From: an uncultured Dorea sp.
GTDB taxonomy: Bacteria > Bacillota > Clostridia > Lachnospirales > Lachnospiraceae
Reading direction: 5' to 3'
DNA: 64,000 nucleotides
NCBI GenBank assembly: GCA_948602995.1
Contig: CAPEBR010000012.1
Coordinates: forward strand, 54,933 to 118,932
How positions within the stretch are numbered: the first letter of the stretch is position 1; every line of letters begins with the position of its first letter. Both the position numbers and the translations under genes were made by a program. This document shows positions 34,101-43,025 of the stretch, one piece after another. The notes beneath the pieces are model-generated. The model saw only the letters and a program-made list of their open reading frames with translations. It did not search any database and had not been told where the DNA came from.

Positions 34101-35597
34101 TTTCCACATATAAGCAAACCGCCAGAAAGTCCCCTGGTCATGGATTGCCTTGATATCTGGCCAGCTCTTCTGGATATAGTCGCTATAAGTGCTGTCCTGG
34201 CTCAGGATAATGTAAATGACTGCCTTATCACATACTTTTTTGTAGACTGCATCCCACTGGTCTGTATCCTTGTACTTTTCTTCAATGGACTTCAATGCTC
34301 TTGCGGTAGTATTGGTGCCGCCCCATGTCTGGATATAGACGGTTCTTTCGTCATTGTCTAACAGAATATCTTTGATAAACTCGGAACCCTCGGTTACCTC
34401 TTCCATTTCGCCCACGTTTTTAATGTTTCCGATTTTCAGGATGCTGTTTAAGTAGGCTGGCGTCGGGTAGCCGCCTGCATGGATTTTCAAGTTGTCATAT
34501 ACCTCTGCGTAATCCTCCATTACATCATAGGCCCACTGTGTGCCTGTCCAGCGGTAGGGCTCAATGTTCTTTTCAGGATCACCTGCGTAATGATATGTGG
34601 AGCTTGACAGTACCAGTCCTGCAATATCCATTTCATTGGAATACAGCATCAGGCGCATGAAGGAATCCATGTCATCCACTTCTCCGTCCGTTGTTACAAT
34701 CGTGCGGGTCTTGTCTGTATTTACGACTGTCACATGTACGACTGTCTTTACACCGCTTCCGTCGGCGGCCTCGACTGTGATATCTGTACTGCCCTGTGCA
34801 AGCGCGGTAATTGTGCCGTCTGCACTTACGCTGGCTGCATTCGGATCAGAAAGCGTATATCTGAGCTGCTTATTCGCAGCGTTTGCCGGAGCAACCGTTG
34901 TCTCAAGCTTCTGCTTTGTACCGATGTTCAAGGTAAAATCGGACTGCTTTGCTGTGATTTTTGATACTTTTATCTGCTGTTGTGGTGCCGCCGCATTTAC
35001 AGTAACCTGTATAGTGGCTTTTTTCCTGCTTCCATCAGTAGCACTTACAGTAATGACAGCAGAGCCTGCCTTCTTTGCCGTAATCTTACCTTTAGAGCTT
35101 ACTGATGCAACAGCTGTATTGGAAGATTTGTACTTCAACTTCTTGATGCTTGCATTTTTTGGCGTAATAGTTGTTTTAACTGTCTTTGTACCACCTGCAT
35201 TCAGGGTAACCCTTGCAGAGTCTGTTTTCAGGTTCTTGATCTTGCGGGGCTTCTTTACAGTCACTTTACAGCTGGAGCTTATATTACTCTGCCCCTTTAC
35301 GCTTGCCGTAATGGTTGCTTTCCCGGCTTTGAGGCCTTTCACAACTCCCTTGCTGTTTACGGATGCGACCTTTTTGTCAGAACTCTTCCAGCTGATTTTT
35401 GCTGAGGCAGCCTTCGGAGCCTTTGTTACCTTAAGCGTCTTTTTAACACCTATGTAAACAGTTGCCTTTTTCGGAATCGTAATTTTTTTCACAGCCTTTG
35501 ATGCTGCTTCTGCCTGCAGAGCATTTCCCGGGAGAGCAAGGGAGACGCCTACCATAGCTATGGTTAACAGTCCTGCTAAAAATTGTTTCCTTTTCAT
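31107..35597 (-). CDS. Secreted two-module DUF1593 protein with Big_2 repeats
   Basis: The ~1496-residue protein has a signal peptide (MKRKQFLAGLLTIAMVGVSL, cleaved near ALQAEA), three Big_2 Ig-like domains (~35-295), a DUF1593/nucleoside-hydrolase-like domain opening with RTIVTTDGEVDDMDSFMRL, its C-terminal Sde182-like domain (NHRPAAEVTTGLD), a fourth Big_2, a second near-identical DUF1593 unit, a final Big_2 and an acidic Ser/Asp/Gly tail. The DGEVDD block resembles the calcium site of nucleoside hydrolases. ATG at 35597 is set by AAAGGAG. Cell-surface or secreted glycan enzyme or binder is likely; substrate unknown. The duplicated module is internal, with promoter at 35893-35921. Confidence 0.9.
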   Translation of the reverse strand: MKRKQFLAGLLTIAMVGVSLALPGNALQAEAASKAVKKITIPKKATVYIGVKKTLKVTKAPKAASAKISWKSSDKKVASVNSKGVVKGLKAGKATITASVKGQSNISSSCKVTVKKPRKIKNLKTDSARVTLNAGGTKTVKTTITPKNASIKKLKYKSSNTAVASVSSKGKITAKKAGSAVITVSATDGSRKKATIQVTVNAAAPQQQIKVSKITAKQSDFTLNIGTKQKLETTVAPANAANKQLRYTLSDPNAASVSADGTITALAQGSTDITVEAADGSGVKTVVHVTVVNTDKTRTIVTTDGEVDDMDSFMRLMLYSNEMDIAGLVLSSSTYHYAGDPEKNIEPYRWTGTQWAYDVMEDYAEVYDNLKIHAGGYPTPAYLNSILKIGNIKNVGEMEEVTEGSEFIKDILLDNDERTVYIQTWGGTNTTARALKSIEEKYKDTDQWDAVYKKVCDKAVIYIILSQDSTYSDYIQKSWPDIKAIHDQGTFWRFAYMWKSVPSELTTKLSGQWFSKNILRNHGPLLANYKTMGDGTILEGELDSEQRGVESRIGGTTGYDRYDFISEGDSPSFFYLLDTGLRSLEDPTYGGWGGRFGIDTDGTFRNIVKDYSPYANGGNGGEDTYYALTRWFDDIQNDFGARADWCVADRYEKANHRPAAEVTTGLDITAIPGESVMMNVKATDPDGDNLDYKWWQYYEADTYNGSLDGKIEIKGASSDKASFVVPEDAKAGDTIHMVVEVSDDGAHNMKHYQRVILTVKEDTTPRIPVSAIKVNADSTTVTAGSTLSVTADITPENATDTRITWSSDDETVATVTSGRRGYTINGISAGKTTIRATSDSSPDVSGSLEVTVTRNANDPANLKTRTIVTTDGEVDDMDSFMRLMLYSNEMDIAGLVLSSSTYHYAGDPEKDIAPYRWTGTQWAYDVLDDYAEVYDNLKIHADGYPTPSYLKSILKVGNIKNVGEMEEVTEGSEFIKDILLDDDERTTYIQTWGGTNTTARALKSIEEQYKGTDQWDAIYKKVCDKAVIYIILSQDSTYSDYIQKNWPGIRAIHDQGTFWRFAYMWKSVPEQLTSKLSGKWFYKNILKNHGPLLANYKTMGDGTTLEGELDNEQRGWENRIGGTTGYDRYDFISEGDSPSFFYLLDTGLRSLEDPTYGGWGGRFGIDTDGTFRNIVSDYSPYANSGSGGTDSTYTLTRWFNDIQNDFGARADWCVADSYEKANHRPTAEVTTGLDVTAKPGETVTMSTTATDPDGDDLEYKWWQYYEADTYNGSLDGNIAIKGASSDRASFTVPEDAKNGDTIHMVVEVWDDGAHNMKHYQRVIITVAGREELGTLSLSLPEDVQDNTIEFGEPSQGWGGPSYSSYAKQLTILSNGSETPEFKTFTWESSDTSIATVNSSGQVTPAGSSGTVTITATANDGSGKSITIELTLSDTRTSAGTISEAKDTAEVSSAGMQTAEDSQTGGNPIDDNSGNGNAGTQDDPKDISSGNNAASDD

Positions 35598-35892
35598 TGC
35601 TTTTCTCCTTTCTATGTTGTTTTTCATGATTGTTATGATTGAAACGACCTCAATCCCCTCCCCAACAAAGCAGGTGACTAAACTCGCGGGTCGTGTTTTT
35701 GCAAATTATAAAATATATGTCTTTTTCGACACCAGGGCCATTTTCTATAAAAAGGTCAAGGGAAATAAGACATAAATTCTTTGCATGTATAAACAAATCA
35801 TGTAAACTGTTTTGAATCTGTGCCTTGCTGATAACGGATATTGAAAACATGTTTTGCAATGAGCTACATTGGTAGTAGTTATCTGCATTACC

Positions 35893-35921
35893 ATTATATT
35901 ATTATATTAAATGTTTGTCAA
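35893..35921 (-). promoter_or_regulatory. Promoter of the large DUF1593 gene
   Basis: On the - strand TTGACA (35916-35921), 17 bases, TATAAT (35893-35898). The next ~300 bases of leader share TTATCAGCAAG and AAAACAGTTTACAT-like blocks with the leader of the second large gene (41369). Confidence 0.88.
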
Positions 35922-36103
35922 TACGAACAAAATAGACAAAAAATATAGAAAAAAATATGAAATATGCACAAAATGATAAAGATAATAATAAAAAAAGAAA
36001 GAAAAATGGAACTTTTTTTAGATTTGGGCTGTAGATAATTGAGGAAAAAAGGGTTTGGCTTTTTGTCTGAAACATGCCGGGAATACGCGGTTTGGGCGAA
36101 ATT

Positions 36104-36113
36104 TAAACGTTTA
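36104..36113. promoter_or_regulatory. Candidate LacI operator
   Basis: TAAACGTTTA is a perfect palindrome with central CG, as in LacI-family operators. It is ~180 bases upstream of the DUF1593 promoter and matches sites near the second lacI gene (TAAACATTTA, TAAATGTTTA). The gap 35628-36296 has no gene and is very A/T-rich. Confidence 0.4.
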
Positions 36114-36296
36114 TATTGTGATATGTATGACGAAAAATTATAGTGCAAGTTAAATATGAAGCAACTATGAATTTATGATAAATGAAATGTAAAGAATAGG
36201 CAATTTGGAAAGAAAAGAAATGCAAAAAATAAATGGAATATAAAAATAATAATATTTTAAGGAAAATATTATATGAATATTTTTTGGAGCTTGTTT

Positions 36297-36338
36297 AGTT
36301 GGGGACGGGGCATTTTTAAAAATGCCCCGTCCCCAACT
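36297..36338. repeat. Palindromic repeat family A, copy 2
   Basis: A perfect 42-base palindrome, AGTTGGGGACGGGGCATTTT plus T and its complement, ending four bases before the stop codon of the AAA gene. Confidence 0.9.
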
Positions 36339-36341
36339 GTA

Positions 36342-37940
36342 TTAAATCATCGCTTCAATTAAAGTTTTTTCTCCGAAGTGAACTTCCTGAATGCCTGCCT
36401 CCTTTGCCTTATTGAAATTGAAGGTAATCAGATAACCGGTATCCTGGTGATAGTCATCCATATAACCGAGCAATTGTTTCTCGCCGTCCCGATGTTTCTT
36501 CGGACCATGCCATATCTTGGTTTCTAATATAAAAAATTCCTCGTGATAATATATAATCAGATCAGTACGATTTTCGCTGGTTGTTACTGCTTCCATCGAA
36601 TAATGACCGGTTCCGTTAATGATGGGTCTAAGATAAAGCAGAAAATATTTCCGCCCTTCTTTTTCGATGAATTTCGTGTTTTTATGGCCGTAGAGATCTG
36701 CGAAATGTTCGGCAAATTTTTCGATAATCAGTCTCATATTTAGCTTTCCGTTTTTGGAAAATTGTGTTTTCTCTTGCCGGGAAGCTTTATAGATGTCCAG
36801 ATCTTTTAATTCATCCAGGGACAGATAGTAGTCGGACAGCACTTTGGCGAATATTTTGTTGGAAGGGACTACCATGCCATCGGCATTTTTGACTATTCCG
36901 AACATCGAAGCCAGATCAATGGCGGGGTTGGTTGCCGTATATGGAATGGTCTGTCCATTAAAAATTTTATCCTGGAGAATATTATTCAGTTCGGGGTAAT
37001 TTATTACTTTTCCTATAATGGATTCAAATAGTGTGTTTTTTTCGGAGGTCAGAATCCGGTATGCATCCATAAAGCCGTCAAGTGTCCATGCTGCTGACCG
37101 GCTGCCTTTTGCCGCGCTGATTTCTTCATCCAGTAACCAACAGAGTCTAGAGACAAGAAATGGATAGCCCGATGTTGTGTTGTATAGAAGTTCCGCCATT
37201 TCTGTTACATTCATGCCGGTATGATAGTCGGCTTCATATTCGCTGAGCATATGGGTAATTCCATCTTTTTCAAGACTCATCTCCACCCCGAAATCGGCGG
37301 CAATATTCCATGGGCTGTTCAATTGATGATCTTCATCCGGACGAAGTTTTCTGACAAAATTTTTTACATCATAAACACCTGCTAAAATGACAGATCTGAA
37401 TGTGGGTTGTGTGTCCTTCCGGATATAATATGCCCGCAGCTGTGAAAGAAAATCAATAAAAACCTGATTGTTAGCAGCGCTGTCTGTCTCGTCGATCATT
37501 AAAACAATTGGCTTATCTGTCTTGGCGCATACATCGCTTATTTTCTCAAAAAGCTTCAATAATCGGAAACTTTTTCGCTCCTCCATTATAATTGTTTCCA
37601 TCTGTTGGAGGATTTTTTCGAGGCTGTCCGTAATATTGTTTAATTCGGCCCTTATCCGTCTCAGAAATATTCCGGCAAAGGAAAGTGCAAAAGTATTTTC
37701 ATTTTCAAATTCTTCCGAACCGAATATCTGAAAATCCAGTGACACAACGAGATAATCATTTTTCAGATACTGTTCTAATGCTATCAGAGTTGTGGTTTTG
37801 CCGTATTGCCTCGCTTTATTGATCGTGAAATACATACCATTGTCAACCAGCGCTTTGATTTTTGCAAGCCGGGTGTCGAGATTCACCATGTAATGTCTGT
37901 CAGGCAAACAGACTGCTGTCACATTGAATTTCCTGGGCAT
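36342..37940 (-). CDS. AAA ATPase with C-terminal PD-(D/E)XK nuclease-like domain
   Basis: This ~532-residue protein has a P-loop (INKARQYGKTTTLIAL, residues ~38-53), Walker B (PIVLMIDETDS) and a STAND-like sensor region, as in the AAA_ATPase-like / DUF-type family common in gut Clostridia and Bacteroides. The C-terminus (RTDLIIYYHEEFFILETKIW, residues ~465-484) has the D and E-x-K residues of a PD-(D/E)XK nuclease. ATG at 37940 follows AAGGAAG. It sits between the two large DUF1593 genes. Role unknown; similar proteins are thought to be mobile or defence-related, not part of sugar use. Confidence 0.82.
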   Translation of the reverse strand: MPRKFNVTAVCLPDRHYMVNLDTRLAKIKALVDNGMYFTINKARQYGKTTTLIALEQYLKNDYLVVSLDFQIFGSEEFENENTFALSFAGIFLRRIRAELNNITDSLEKILQQMETIIMEERKSFRLLKLFEKISDVCAKTDKPIVLMIDETDSAANNQVFIDFLSQLRAYYIRKDTQPTFRSVILAGVYDVKNFVRKLRPDEDHQLNSPWNIAADFGVEMSLEKDGITHMLSEYEADYHTGMNVTEMAELLYNTTSGYPFLVSRLCWLLDEEISAAKGSRSAAWTLDGFMDAYRILTSEKNTLFESIIGKVINYPELNNILQDKIFNGQTIPYTATNPAIDLASMFGIVKNADGMVVPSNKIFAKVLSDYYLSLDELKDLDIYKASRQEKTQFSKNGKLNMRLIIEKFAEHFADLYGHKNTKFIEKEGRKYFLLYLRPIINGTGHYSMEAVTTSENRTDLIIYYHEEFFILETKIWHGPKKHRDGEKQLLGYMDDYHQDTGYLITFNFNKAKEAGIQEVHFGEKTLIEAMI

Positions 37941-38230
37941 AGTTACTTCCTTTCTGTATTGCTGATACTTGAACAAGTTATTAATGAGTGTGTTTGCAAA
38001 TAAATATGGAGCCTTTTTCTTATTATATCGTTAATTTTCCTTGCTGACAACAACGTATAAATCTAAATCAAAAAATGAGTGAAAAATAAAAGTTTGTCTG
38101 TAATAGCGGATGAGTTAGAAACAAATGTGGATAAATTGCTTCAAATATGCAGATATGAAAAAACTTGATGGAAAGGACAAGTGAATGGCTGTGCCGCGGA
38201 ATCCGTGCAGTGTACTGGAAATAAGGAAAA

Positions 38231-38264
38231 GGGGACGGGGCATTTTTAAAAATGCCCCGTCCCC
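38231..38264. repeat. Palindromic repeat family A, copy 3
   Basis: GGGGACGGGGCATTTTT and its exact complement (34 bases), six bases before the stop of the second large DUF1593 gene. The gap 37941-38230 otherwise shows no gene. Confidence 0.9.
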
Positions 38265-38270
38265 AACTGC

Positions 38271-41200
38271 CTAAGCGTCTTCTGCAGGTTCTGCTGTCTG
38301 GTCTTCTGTTTCCGTTGTTTCTGTTTCTGGAGTATCGGACTCTTCTGTTTCTGCCTCGCTGGTCTGTGGAGCTGCCTCATACGAAGCTGCTGCTGCATCG
38401 GTAAATACAAGTCTGATTACTCCGTATGCACCGCTTCCGTCAAGGGCTGTTGCCTTGATGATTACAGAGCCTTTCTTTAATGGAGTTACCACTCCTGCGT
38501 CTGTAACGGTTGCTACGTTTTCGTCATCTGATGACCACCGGACAGCGGATGGATCCAAAGGAGTGAGAACGGGCGGAGCGCCCCAGCTTCCGCCAGTTTT
38601 TTCAAATACGGATAATGTAACCGGAGTCAGAGGCATTGCACCTGGATTCGCTCCTTCGGGAACATCTAATGCGATATTTGACATTACCATCTTGACAGTG
38701 ATGTCAACGGTTGCTTTCTTTCCGCTGCCATCATCTGCTGTCGCTGTAATAGTAGCTGTTCCGGCGCTCTTCGGAGTCACAGATGCAGCGGTTGTGTTCG
38801 TTGTACCCTTAACTGAGAGCACGTCCGGATTACTGCTTTCCCACGTTACGCCAAGACCAGGCATTGCCGGAGTGAACTCTACCCAGATGCTTTTCATGTC
38901 GCCAGGAGCGTTTGACATGAGAGTGTTGTTGTTTCCTGCGACTGCCGGACTCAGGGCGATCTTCATATCATAGTCTGTTCTGGGATCGCCTACTGTGACG
39001 ATGACGCGCTGGTTGTAGCAAAGATTGTGTGCGCCATTATCTGTGGCTGTTGCTATAATGTGGAATGTATCGCCCTTCTTTGCGTCCTTTGGTATTGTGA
39101 ATACTGCTTTTTTTGTATTTTTCGCATTGGCCTCACTTCCGTTAATAACCAGCGTTTTATCCTTATTCTCTGCGGAACCGTTAATATCTTTGCCGGCTTC
39201 GTAATAATGCCACCAGTTTACACTGACCTTGTCACCGTCTGGATCGGATGTTTTGGCATTTAATGTTACACGTTCTCCCGGAGCTGCTGTAATATCCAGC
39301 CCTTCCTTGATTGTAAGATCTGGTCTGTGGTTGGCTTTCTCGTATTTGTCTGCGATACACCAGTCCGCGCGGCCTGCAAAATCGTTCTGCAGCTGCTCTG
39401 TCCATCGGATCTGGGCATTTTCAACCTGTCCGTCTTTGTATTGCGGATCCGGATTTGCCCGTTCGGTTGTAACAAAATCTCTTGCGCTGGAGTATCTCTT
39501 TGTCAGTGCAGCGCCACTGGCATTAGTTGTGTTCTGCTTCGTATAGCGTCCGGCCCATCCGCCGTAATTATCTCCCTCCAGGGATCTTAAGCCTGTGTCA
39601 AGCAGATGGAAGTAGGTCGGAGAATCACCCTCGGATATAAAGTGATATCTTTCTTTTGAACCGCCAAATACGTTCGGATTATTTAACATATCGTCATTTG
39701 CGCCATACTGAAAACTGCTTGCTTCTCCGTGTAAATAGGTGCCGTCACCCATGGTAACATATTTGTCTAACAATGCGCCGTGATTGAACTCAATGTTTTC
39801 TGCATGCCATGCACCGGATAACCGCTCCTGCATTGCAGGTGTTCCCTGATTGGCGGTGCTGTATGCAAATACACCGAAGCCGATGTTTACTGCCTTCATA
39901 TCCGGATATGAGAGGGCGATGTATTTATCGTAGGTATCATCCTGGAATCCGCAGACGTTCAGGACAACCTTATCGCAGATGCTGTTGTAAATCTCATTCC
40001 ACTGTGGGGAGGTTTTGTATTCGTCCTCGATCTCTTTTAAAGCGCGTGCCGCTGTTACCGGACCGCCCCATGACTGAAGCGACAGCGATCTGGTGTCTCT
40101 GCCAAATGCGATATCAAGGATTGCTTCTTTGATCAGGCTGGAACCATCGCTTGACTTGGTCATATCGTTCGCCCAGTCAATGTTGCCGTCTACTGTGACG
40201 CTCTTTAAGTAATTCGGAGTCGGGTAATTCGGGTCATGGACGCGCAGATTTTCGTAAACCTCGCCATAAGCGGCTACAATCTCGTGCTTCCATTCTGTGC
40301 CCGGCCACCGGTATGAATTTTTCCCGGAATCATAGGGAGCGTCTGCGCTTCCCTTCCACCGGAGACTTGCGCTGGTCTGGATGATTCCTGCCAGGTCTAC
40401 TTCGTTTGTGTACAGCAGCAGTCTGACCAGGGAGTCCATGTCGTCTACTTCCCCGTCTGTCATGACGATTGCCCGCGGCTTACTTGTATCTACAACTGTT
40501 ACATGTGCTTTAGCCTTTGCGCCGCTTCCGTCCGCAGCCTCAATTGTAATATCCGTGCTGCCCTGTGCGAGAGCGGTGATTGTGCCGTCTGCGCTTACGC
40601 TTGCTGCATAAGGATCGGAAAGCGTATATTTCAGCTGCTTGTTCGTAGTGTTTGCCGGAGCGATGGCTGTCTCCAGTCTCTGCTTTGAGCCTGCCTCTAA
40701 TGTAAATTCGGCCTGCTTAACGGTGATTTTTGATACCTTCACCTGGGGTGCGGCGGGCGTCTTTGCTGTAACCTGTATGGCAGCCTTTTTCTTACTTCCA
40801 TCTGTAGCGCTTACTGTAATAACGGCTGACCCGGCCTTCTTTGCTGTGATTTTTCCCTTGGAGCTTACGGATGCAACTGCTGTATTGGAAGATTTGTAAT
40901 TCAACTTCTTTATGCTTGCGTTCTTTGGTGTGATCGTTGTCTTGATCGTCCTGGCGCTGCCGACATCCAGGGTGATACTTGCAGCGTCAACGGTCAGTTT
41001 TTTGACTGGTTTTGTTTTCTTTACAGTTACTTTACAGGAAGCGGTCAGGACGTTATTGCTTTTGTCTTTTGCACTGGCTGTAATTGTGGCTTTTCCTGCC
41101 TTGATGCCTTTTACAACACCCTTTTTGCTTACGGAAGCGACTTTCTTATTAGAACTTTTCCAGGTAATCTTTGCGGAAGCTGCCTTTGGGGCTTTTGTTA

Positions 41201-41369
41201 CCTTCAGGGTTTTCTTTGTGCCGGTGTAAATGGTTGCTTTCTTCGCGATGCTGATCTTCGTCAGAGGTTTTGACGCAGCCTCTGCCTGCAGGGCGGTTCC
41301 TGGGAGTGACAGGGAAGCGCTTACCATAGCTGCAGTGAGCAGTCCGGCCATGAATTGCTTTCTTTTCAA
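38271..41369 (-). CDS. Secreted single-module DUF1593 protein with Big_2 repeats
   Basis: The 1032-residue protein starts at TTG behind AAAGGAG. Order: signal peptide (MKRKQFMAGLLTAAMVSASL, to ALQAEA), three Big_2 domains (~35-295), one DUF1593 domain opening with RAIVMTDGEVDDMDSLVRL, a C-terminal Sde182-like domain (NHRPDLTIKEGLD), two Big_2-like domains and an acidic Thr/Glu tail. The N-terminal 300 residues are nearly the same as in the large paralogue, so the pair arose by duplication. No sortase motif or membrane anchor is present, so it is probably released or bound through Big_2 repeats. Substrate unknown. Confidence 0.9.
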   Translation of the reverse strand: MKRKQFMAGLLTAAMVSASLSLPGTALQAEAASKPLTKISIAKKATIYTGTKKTLKVTKAPKAASAKITWKSSNKKVASVSKKGVVKGIKAGKATITASAKDKSNNVLTASCKVTVKKTKPVKKLTVDAASITLDVGSARTIKTTITPKNASIKKLNYKSSNTAVASVSSKGKITAKKAGSAVITVSATDGSKKKAAIQVTAKTPAAPQVKVSKITVKQAEFTLEAGSKQRLETAIAPANTTNKQLKYTLSDPYAASVSADGTITALAQGSTDITIEAADGSGAKAKAHVTVVDTSKPRAIVMTDGEVDDMDSLVRLLLYTNEVDLAGIIQTSASLRWKGSADAPYDSGKNSYRWPGTEWKHEIVAAYGEVYENLRVHDPNYPTPNYLKSVTVDGNIDWANDMTKSSDGSSLIKEAILDIAFGRDTRSLSLQSWGGPVTAARALKEIEDEYKTSPQWNEIYNSICDKVVLNVCGFQDDTYDKYIALSYPDMKAVNIGFGVFAYSTANQGTPAMQERLSGAWHAENIEFNHGALLDKYVTMGDGTYLHGEASSFQYGANDDMLNNPNVFGGSKERYHFISEGDSPTYFHLLDTGLRSLEGDNYGGWAGRYTKQNTTNASGAALTKRYSSARDFVTTERANPDPQYKDGQVENAQIRWTEQLQNDFAGRADWCIADKYEKANHRPDLTIKEGLDITAAPGERVTLNAKTSDPDGDKVSVNWWHYYEAGKDINGSAENKDKTLVINGSEANAKNTKKAVFTIPKDAKKGDTFHIIATATDNGAHNLCYNQRVIVTVGDPRTDYDMKIALSPAVAGNNNTLMSNAPGDMKSIWVEFTPAMPGLGVTWESSNPDVLSVKGTTNTTAASVTPKSAGTATITATADDGSGKKATVDITVKMVMSNIALDVPEGANPGAMPLTPVTLSVFEKTGGSWGAPPVLTPLDPSAVRWSSDDENVATVTDAGVVTPLKKGSVIIKATALDGSGAYGVIRLVFTDAAAASYEAAPQTSEAETEESDTPETETTETEDQTAEPAEDA

Positions 41370-41488
41370 CTTTTTCTCCTTTCTGAAAACCGTTTATGTA
41401 AACAGTTTTGTTTTGCCGATCTTGCTGATAACAAGAATATTGATAGGGTTTGAAATGATCTACCGCGGTAATGGTTATTTTCGGTTCC

Positions 41489-41517
41489 ATTATAATATTA
41501 CTAAAAGCGTTTGTCAA
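41489..41517 (-). promoter_or_regulatory. Promoter of the single-module DUF1593 gene
   Basis: On the - strand TTGACA (41512-41517), 17 bases, TATAAT (41489-41494). Same layout as the promoter of the large paralogue (35893-35921), including AAACG/AAACA directly after the -35 box. Confidence 0.88.
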
Positions 41518-41708
41518 TATAAATAAAATAAAAGAATTCAATGTAAAAAAATATAAAATATGCACAAAAGAATGAAAAATATAGAGAAAAGATACAAGAT
41601 AAATATGTGTTTCTTCATTAAATGCGGCTGAAAATGAAAAAAGAAAGAAAAGCCCTCATTCTGTCTGGAGGGCGTGTTCCGGAGAAAACGGGAATGATTG
41701 ACTGAAAT

Positions 41709-41742
41709 TAAACATTTATATAATGATTTACATAAATGTTTA
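41709..41742. promoter_or_regulatory. Pair of candidate LacI operators
   Basis: TAAACATTTA (41709-41718) and TAAATGTTTA (41733-41742, within ACATAAATGTTTATGT) lie 24 bases apart, centre to centre, between the divergent DUF1593 and lacI-type genes. Confidence 0.4.
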
Positions 41743-41888
41743 TGTGAATTAAAAGACAAATGTTAACAAAATATGAATGTAGTGTAAATATATGATAAAT
41801 ATAATGTAAATAGTGCACAAAAACGAAGGTTAAAATTTGGGATATTTAAACAAAAGACGAATTTTAGGAAAAAAGTTACAAAAAACTA

Positions 41889-41916
41889 TTGAATTTTTTA
41901 TGTAAATGTTTATAAT
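41889..41916 (+). promoter_or_regulatory. Promoter of lacI-type gene 2 with overlapping operator
   Basis: TTGAAT (41889-41894), 16 bases, TATAAT (41911-41916). TAAATGTTTA (41903-41912) overlaps the -10 box, which suggests autorepression. Confidence 0.6.
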
Positions 41917-41962
41917 GGAACCATAGACAAGAGAACAAAAGAAAAGAGAAGGCGGTGACGGA

Positions 41963-42973
41963 GTGAAGGTCAGTATAAAACAAATTAGTGAAGAGACAGG
42001 CTTTTCTCCTGCAACTGTCTCAAATGCCCTGAATCGAAGAAAGGGCGTAAATGGAGAAACAGCCGAGAAGATACTAAAGGCAGCAGAACGGCTCGGATAC
42101 CAGTCGGACAAAGCGATTACCAGTATCAGGTTTGTTACATACAGAAAGAACGGTCTGATTATTGATGACTGCCAGGTTTTCCCGTCAATGATCGAAGGAG
42201 TGGAGCAGCAGGCAAAGGAGCTGGGGTATGAGACTACCTTCAGCCGCCTGAATTATAAGGATGAAGATTTTGAAGAACGGCTGAATGAAGTTGTTGACGA
42301 TACAGGCTCCATACTGATTCTTCTAGCCACAGAGATGATCGAAGAAGACTTTGAACCCTTTCGGAGGTATAAAGGCAGGATGGTTCTGCTTGATGGATGG
42401 TCAGAGCAGATGGATTTTGACGGGATCCTGATTAACAATACAGATGCAGCGTGCCACGCAGTGGAATACCTGATTGAGAAGGGGCACAAAAGAATTGGAT
42501 ATCTCCGGGGGGATTACAGGATCAAAGGATTCCAGTACAGGGAATATGGCTATAAGAGAGCCATGGAACGTGCCGGGATTATGCCGGATCCGAAGCAGAT
42601 CATCACCATAGGGACAAAGCTTGAAAGCGCTTATGAAGGAATGAAGGAATACCTGGAGCAGGAACCGCCTCTTCCCACAGCATATTTTGCAGATAATGAT
42701 GTTATTGCACTGGGAGCCATGAGAGCGATGAAGGAGAAGGGAATCCGGATTCCGGAGGATGTGTCGGTGGTGGGATTTGATGATTCGAAGTTCGGGCTGA
42801 TCTCAGTGCCGGGTCTTACAACGGTTCACATCTATAAGCATGAGATGGGGGCCACGGCAGTAAGGAGGGCTTTGGACTATACTAAGAATCAGGACAAAGC
42901 GGAAAAAATGAAAATCCAGGTCTGCACCACATTTGTAGAGCGCGAGAGCGTAAGAGATCTTAAAGGAGCTTAA
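41963..42973 (+). CDS. LacI-family regulator 2
   Basis: The 336-residue protein starts at GTG and has the same plan as the first: HTH VSIKQISEETGFSPATVSN, hinge, and effector domain (LLATEMIEEDFEPFRRY, GHKRIGYLRGDY, PTAYFADNDVIALGAMRAM, VSVVGFDDSKFGLISVPGL). It precedes the sugar operon by 52 bases and is its most probable regulator. The two LacI proteins share most of the effector domain, so they may respond to related ligands. Confidence 0.95.
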   Translation: MKVSIKQISEETGFSPATVSNALNRRKGVNGETAEKILKAAERLGYQSDKAITSIRFVTYRKNGLIIDDCQVFPSMIEGVEQQAKELGYETTFSRLNYKDEDFEERLNEVVDDTGSILILLATEMIEEDFEPFRRYKGRMVLLDGWSEQMDFDGILINNTDAACHAVEYLIEKGHKRIGYLRGDYRIKGFQYREYGYKRAMERAGIMPDPKQIITIGTKLESAYEGMKEYLEQEPPLPTAYFADNDVIALGAMRAMKEKGIRIPEDVSVVGFDDSKFGLISVPGLTTVHIYKHEMGATAVRRALDYTKNQDKAEKMKIQVCTTFVERESVRDLKGA

Positions 42974-43025
42974 CCGAATCTTAAAATAGATGAAATGGTA
43001 AAGAAGAAAGGATGGAGGAAAAAAG

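Noticed and set aside
34597..35457. Long + strand open frame opposite the DUF1593 gene
   Set aside because: Complement of low-complexity Big_2 coding sequence rich in Ala, Thr and Lys; no ribosome binding site, and no family match.
35628..36296. Gene in the A/T-rich gap upstream of the large DUF1593 gene
   Set aside because: Only short frames without ribosome binding sites or conserved residues; promoter and operator-like sites explain the region.
36297..36338. Family A palindromes as ordinary Rho-independent terminators
   Set aside because: No T-run follows the stem in most copies, and the T/A run is in the loop; bidirectional termination is possible but not supported by canonical features.
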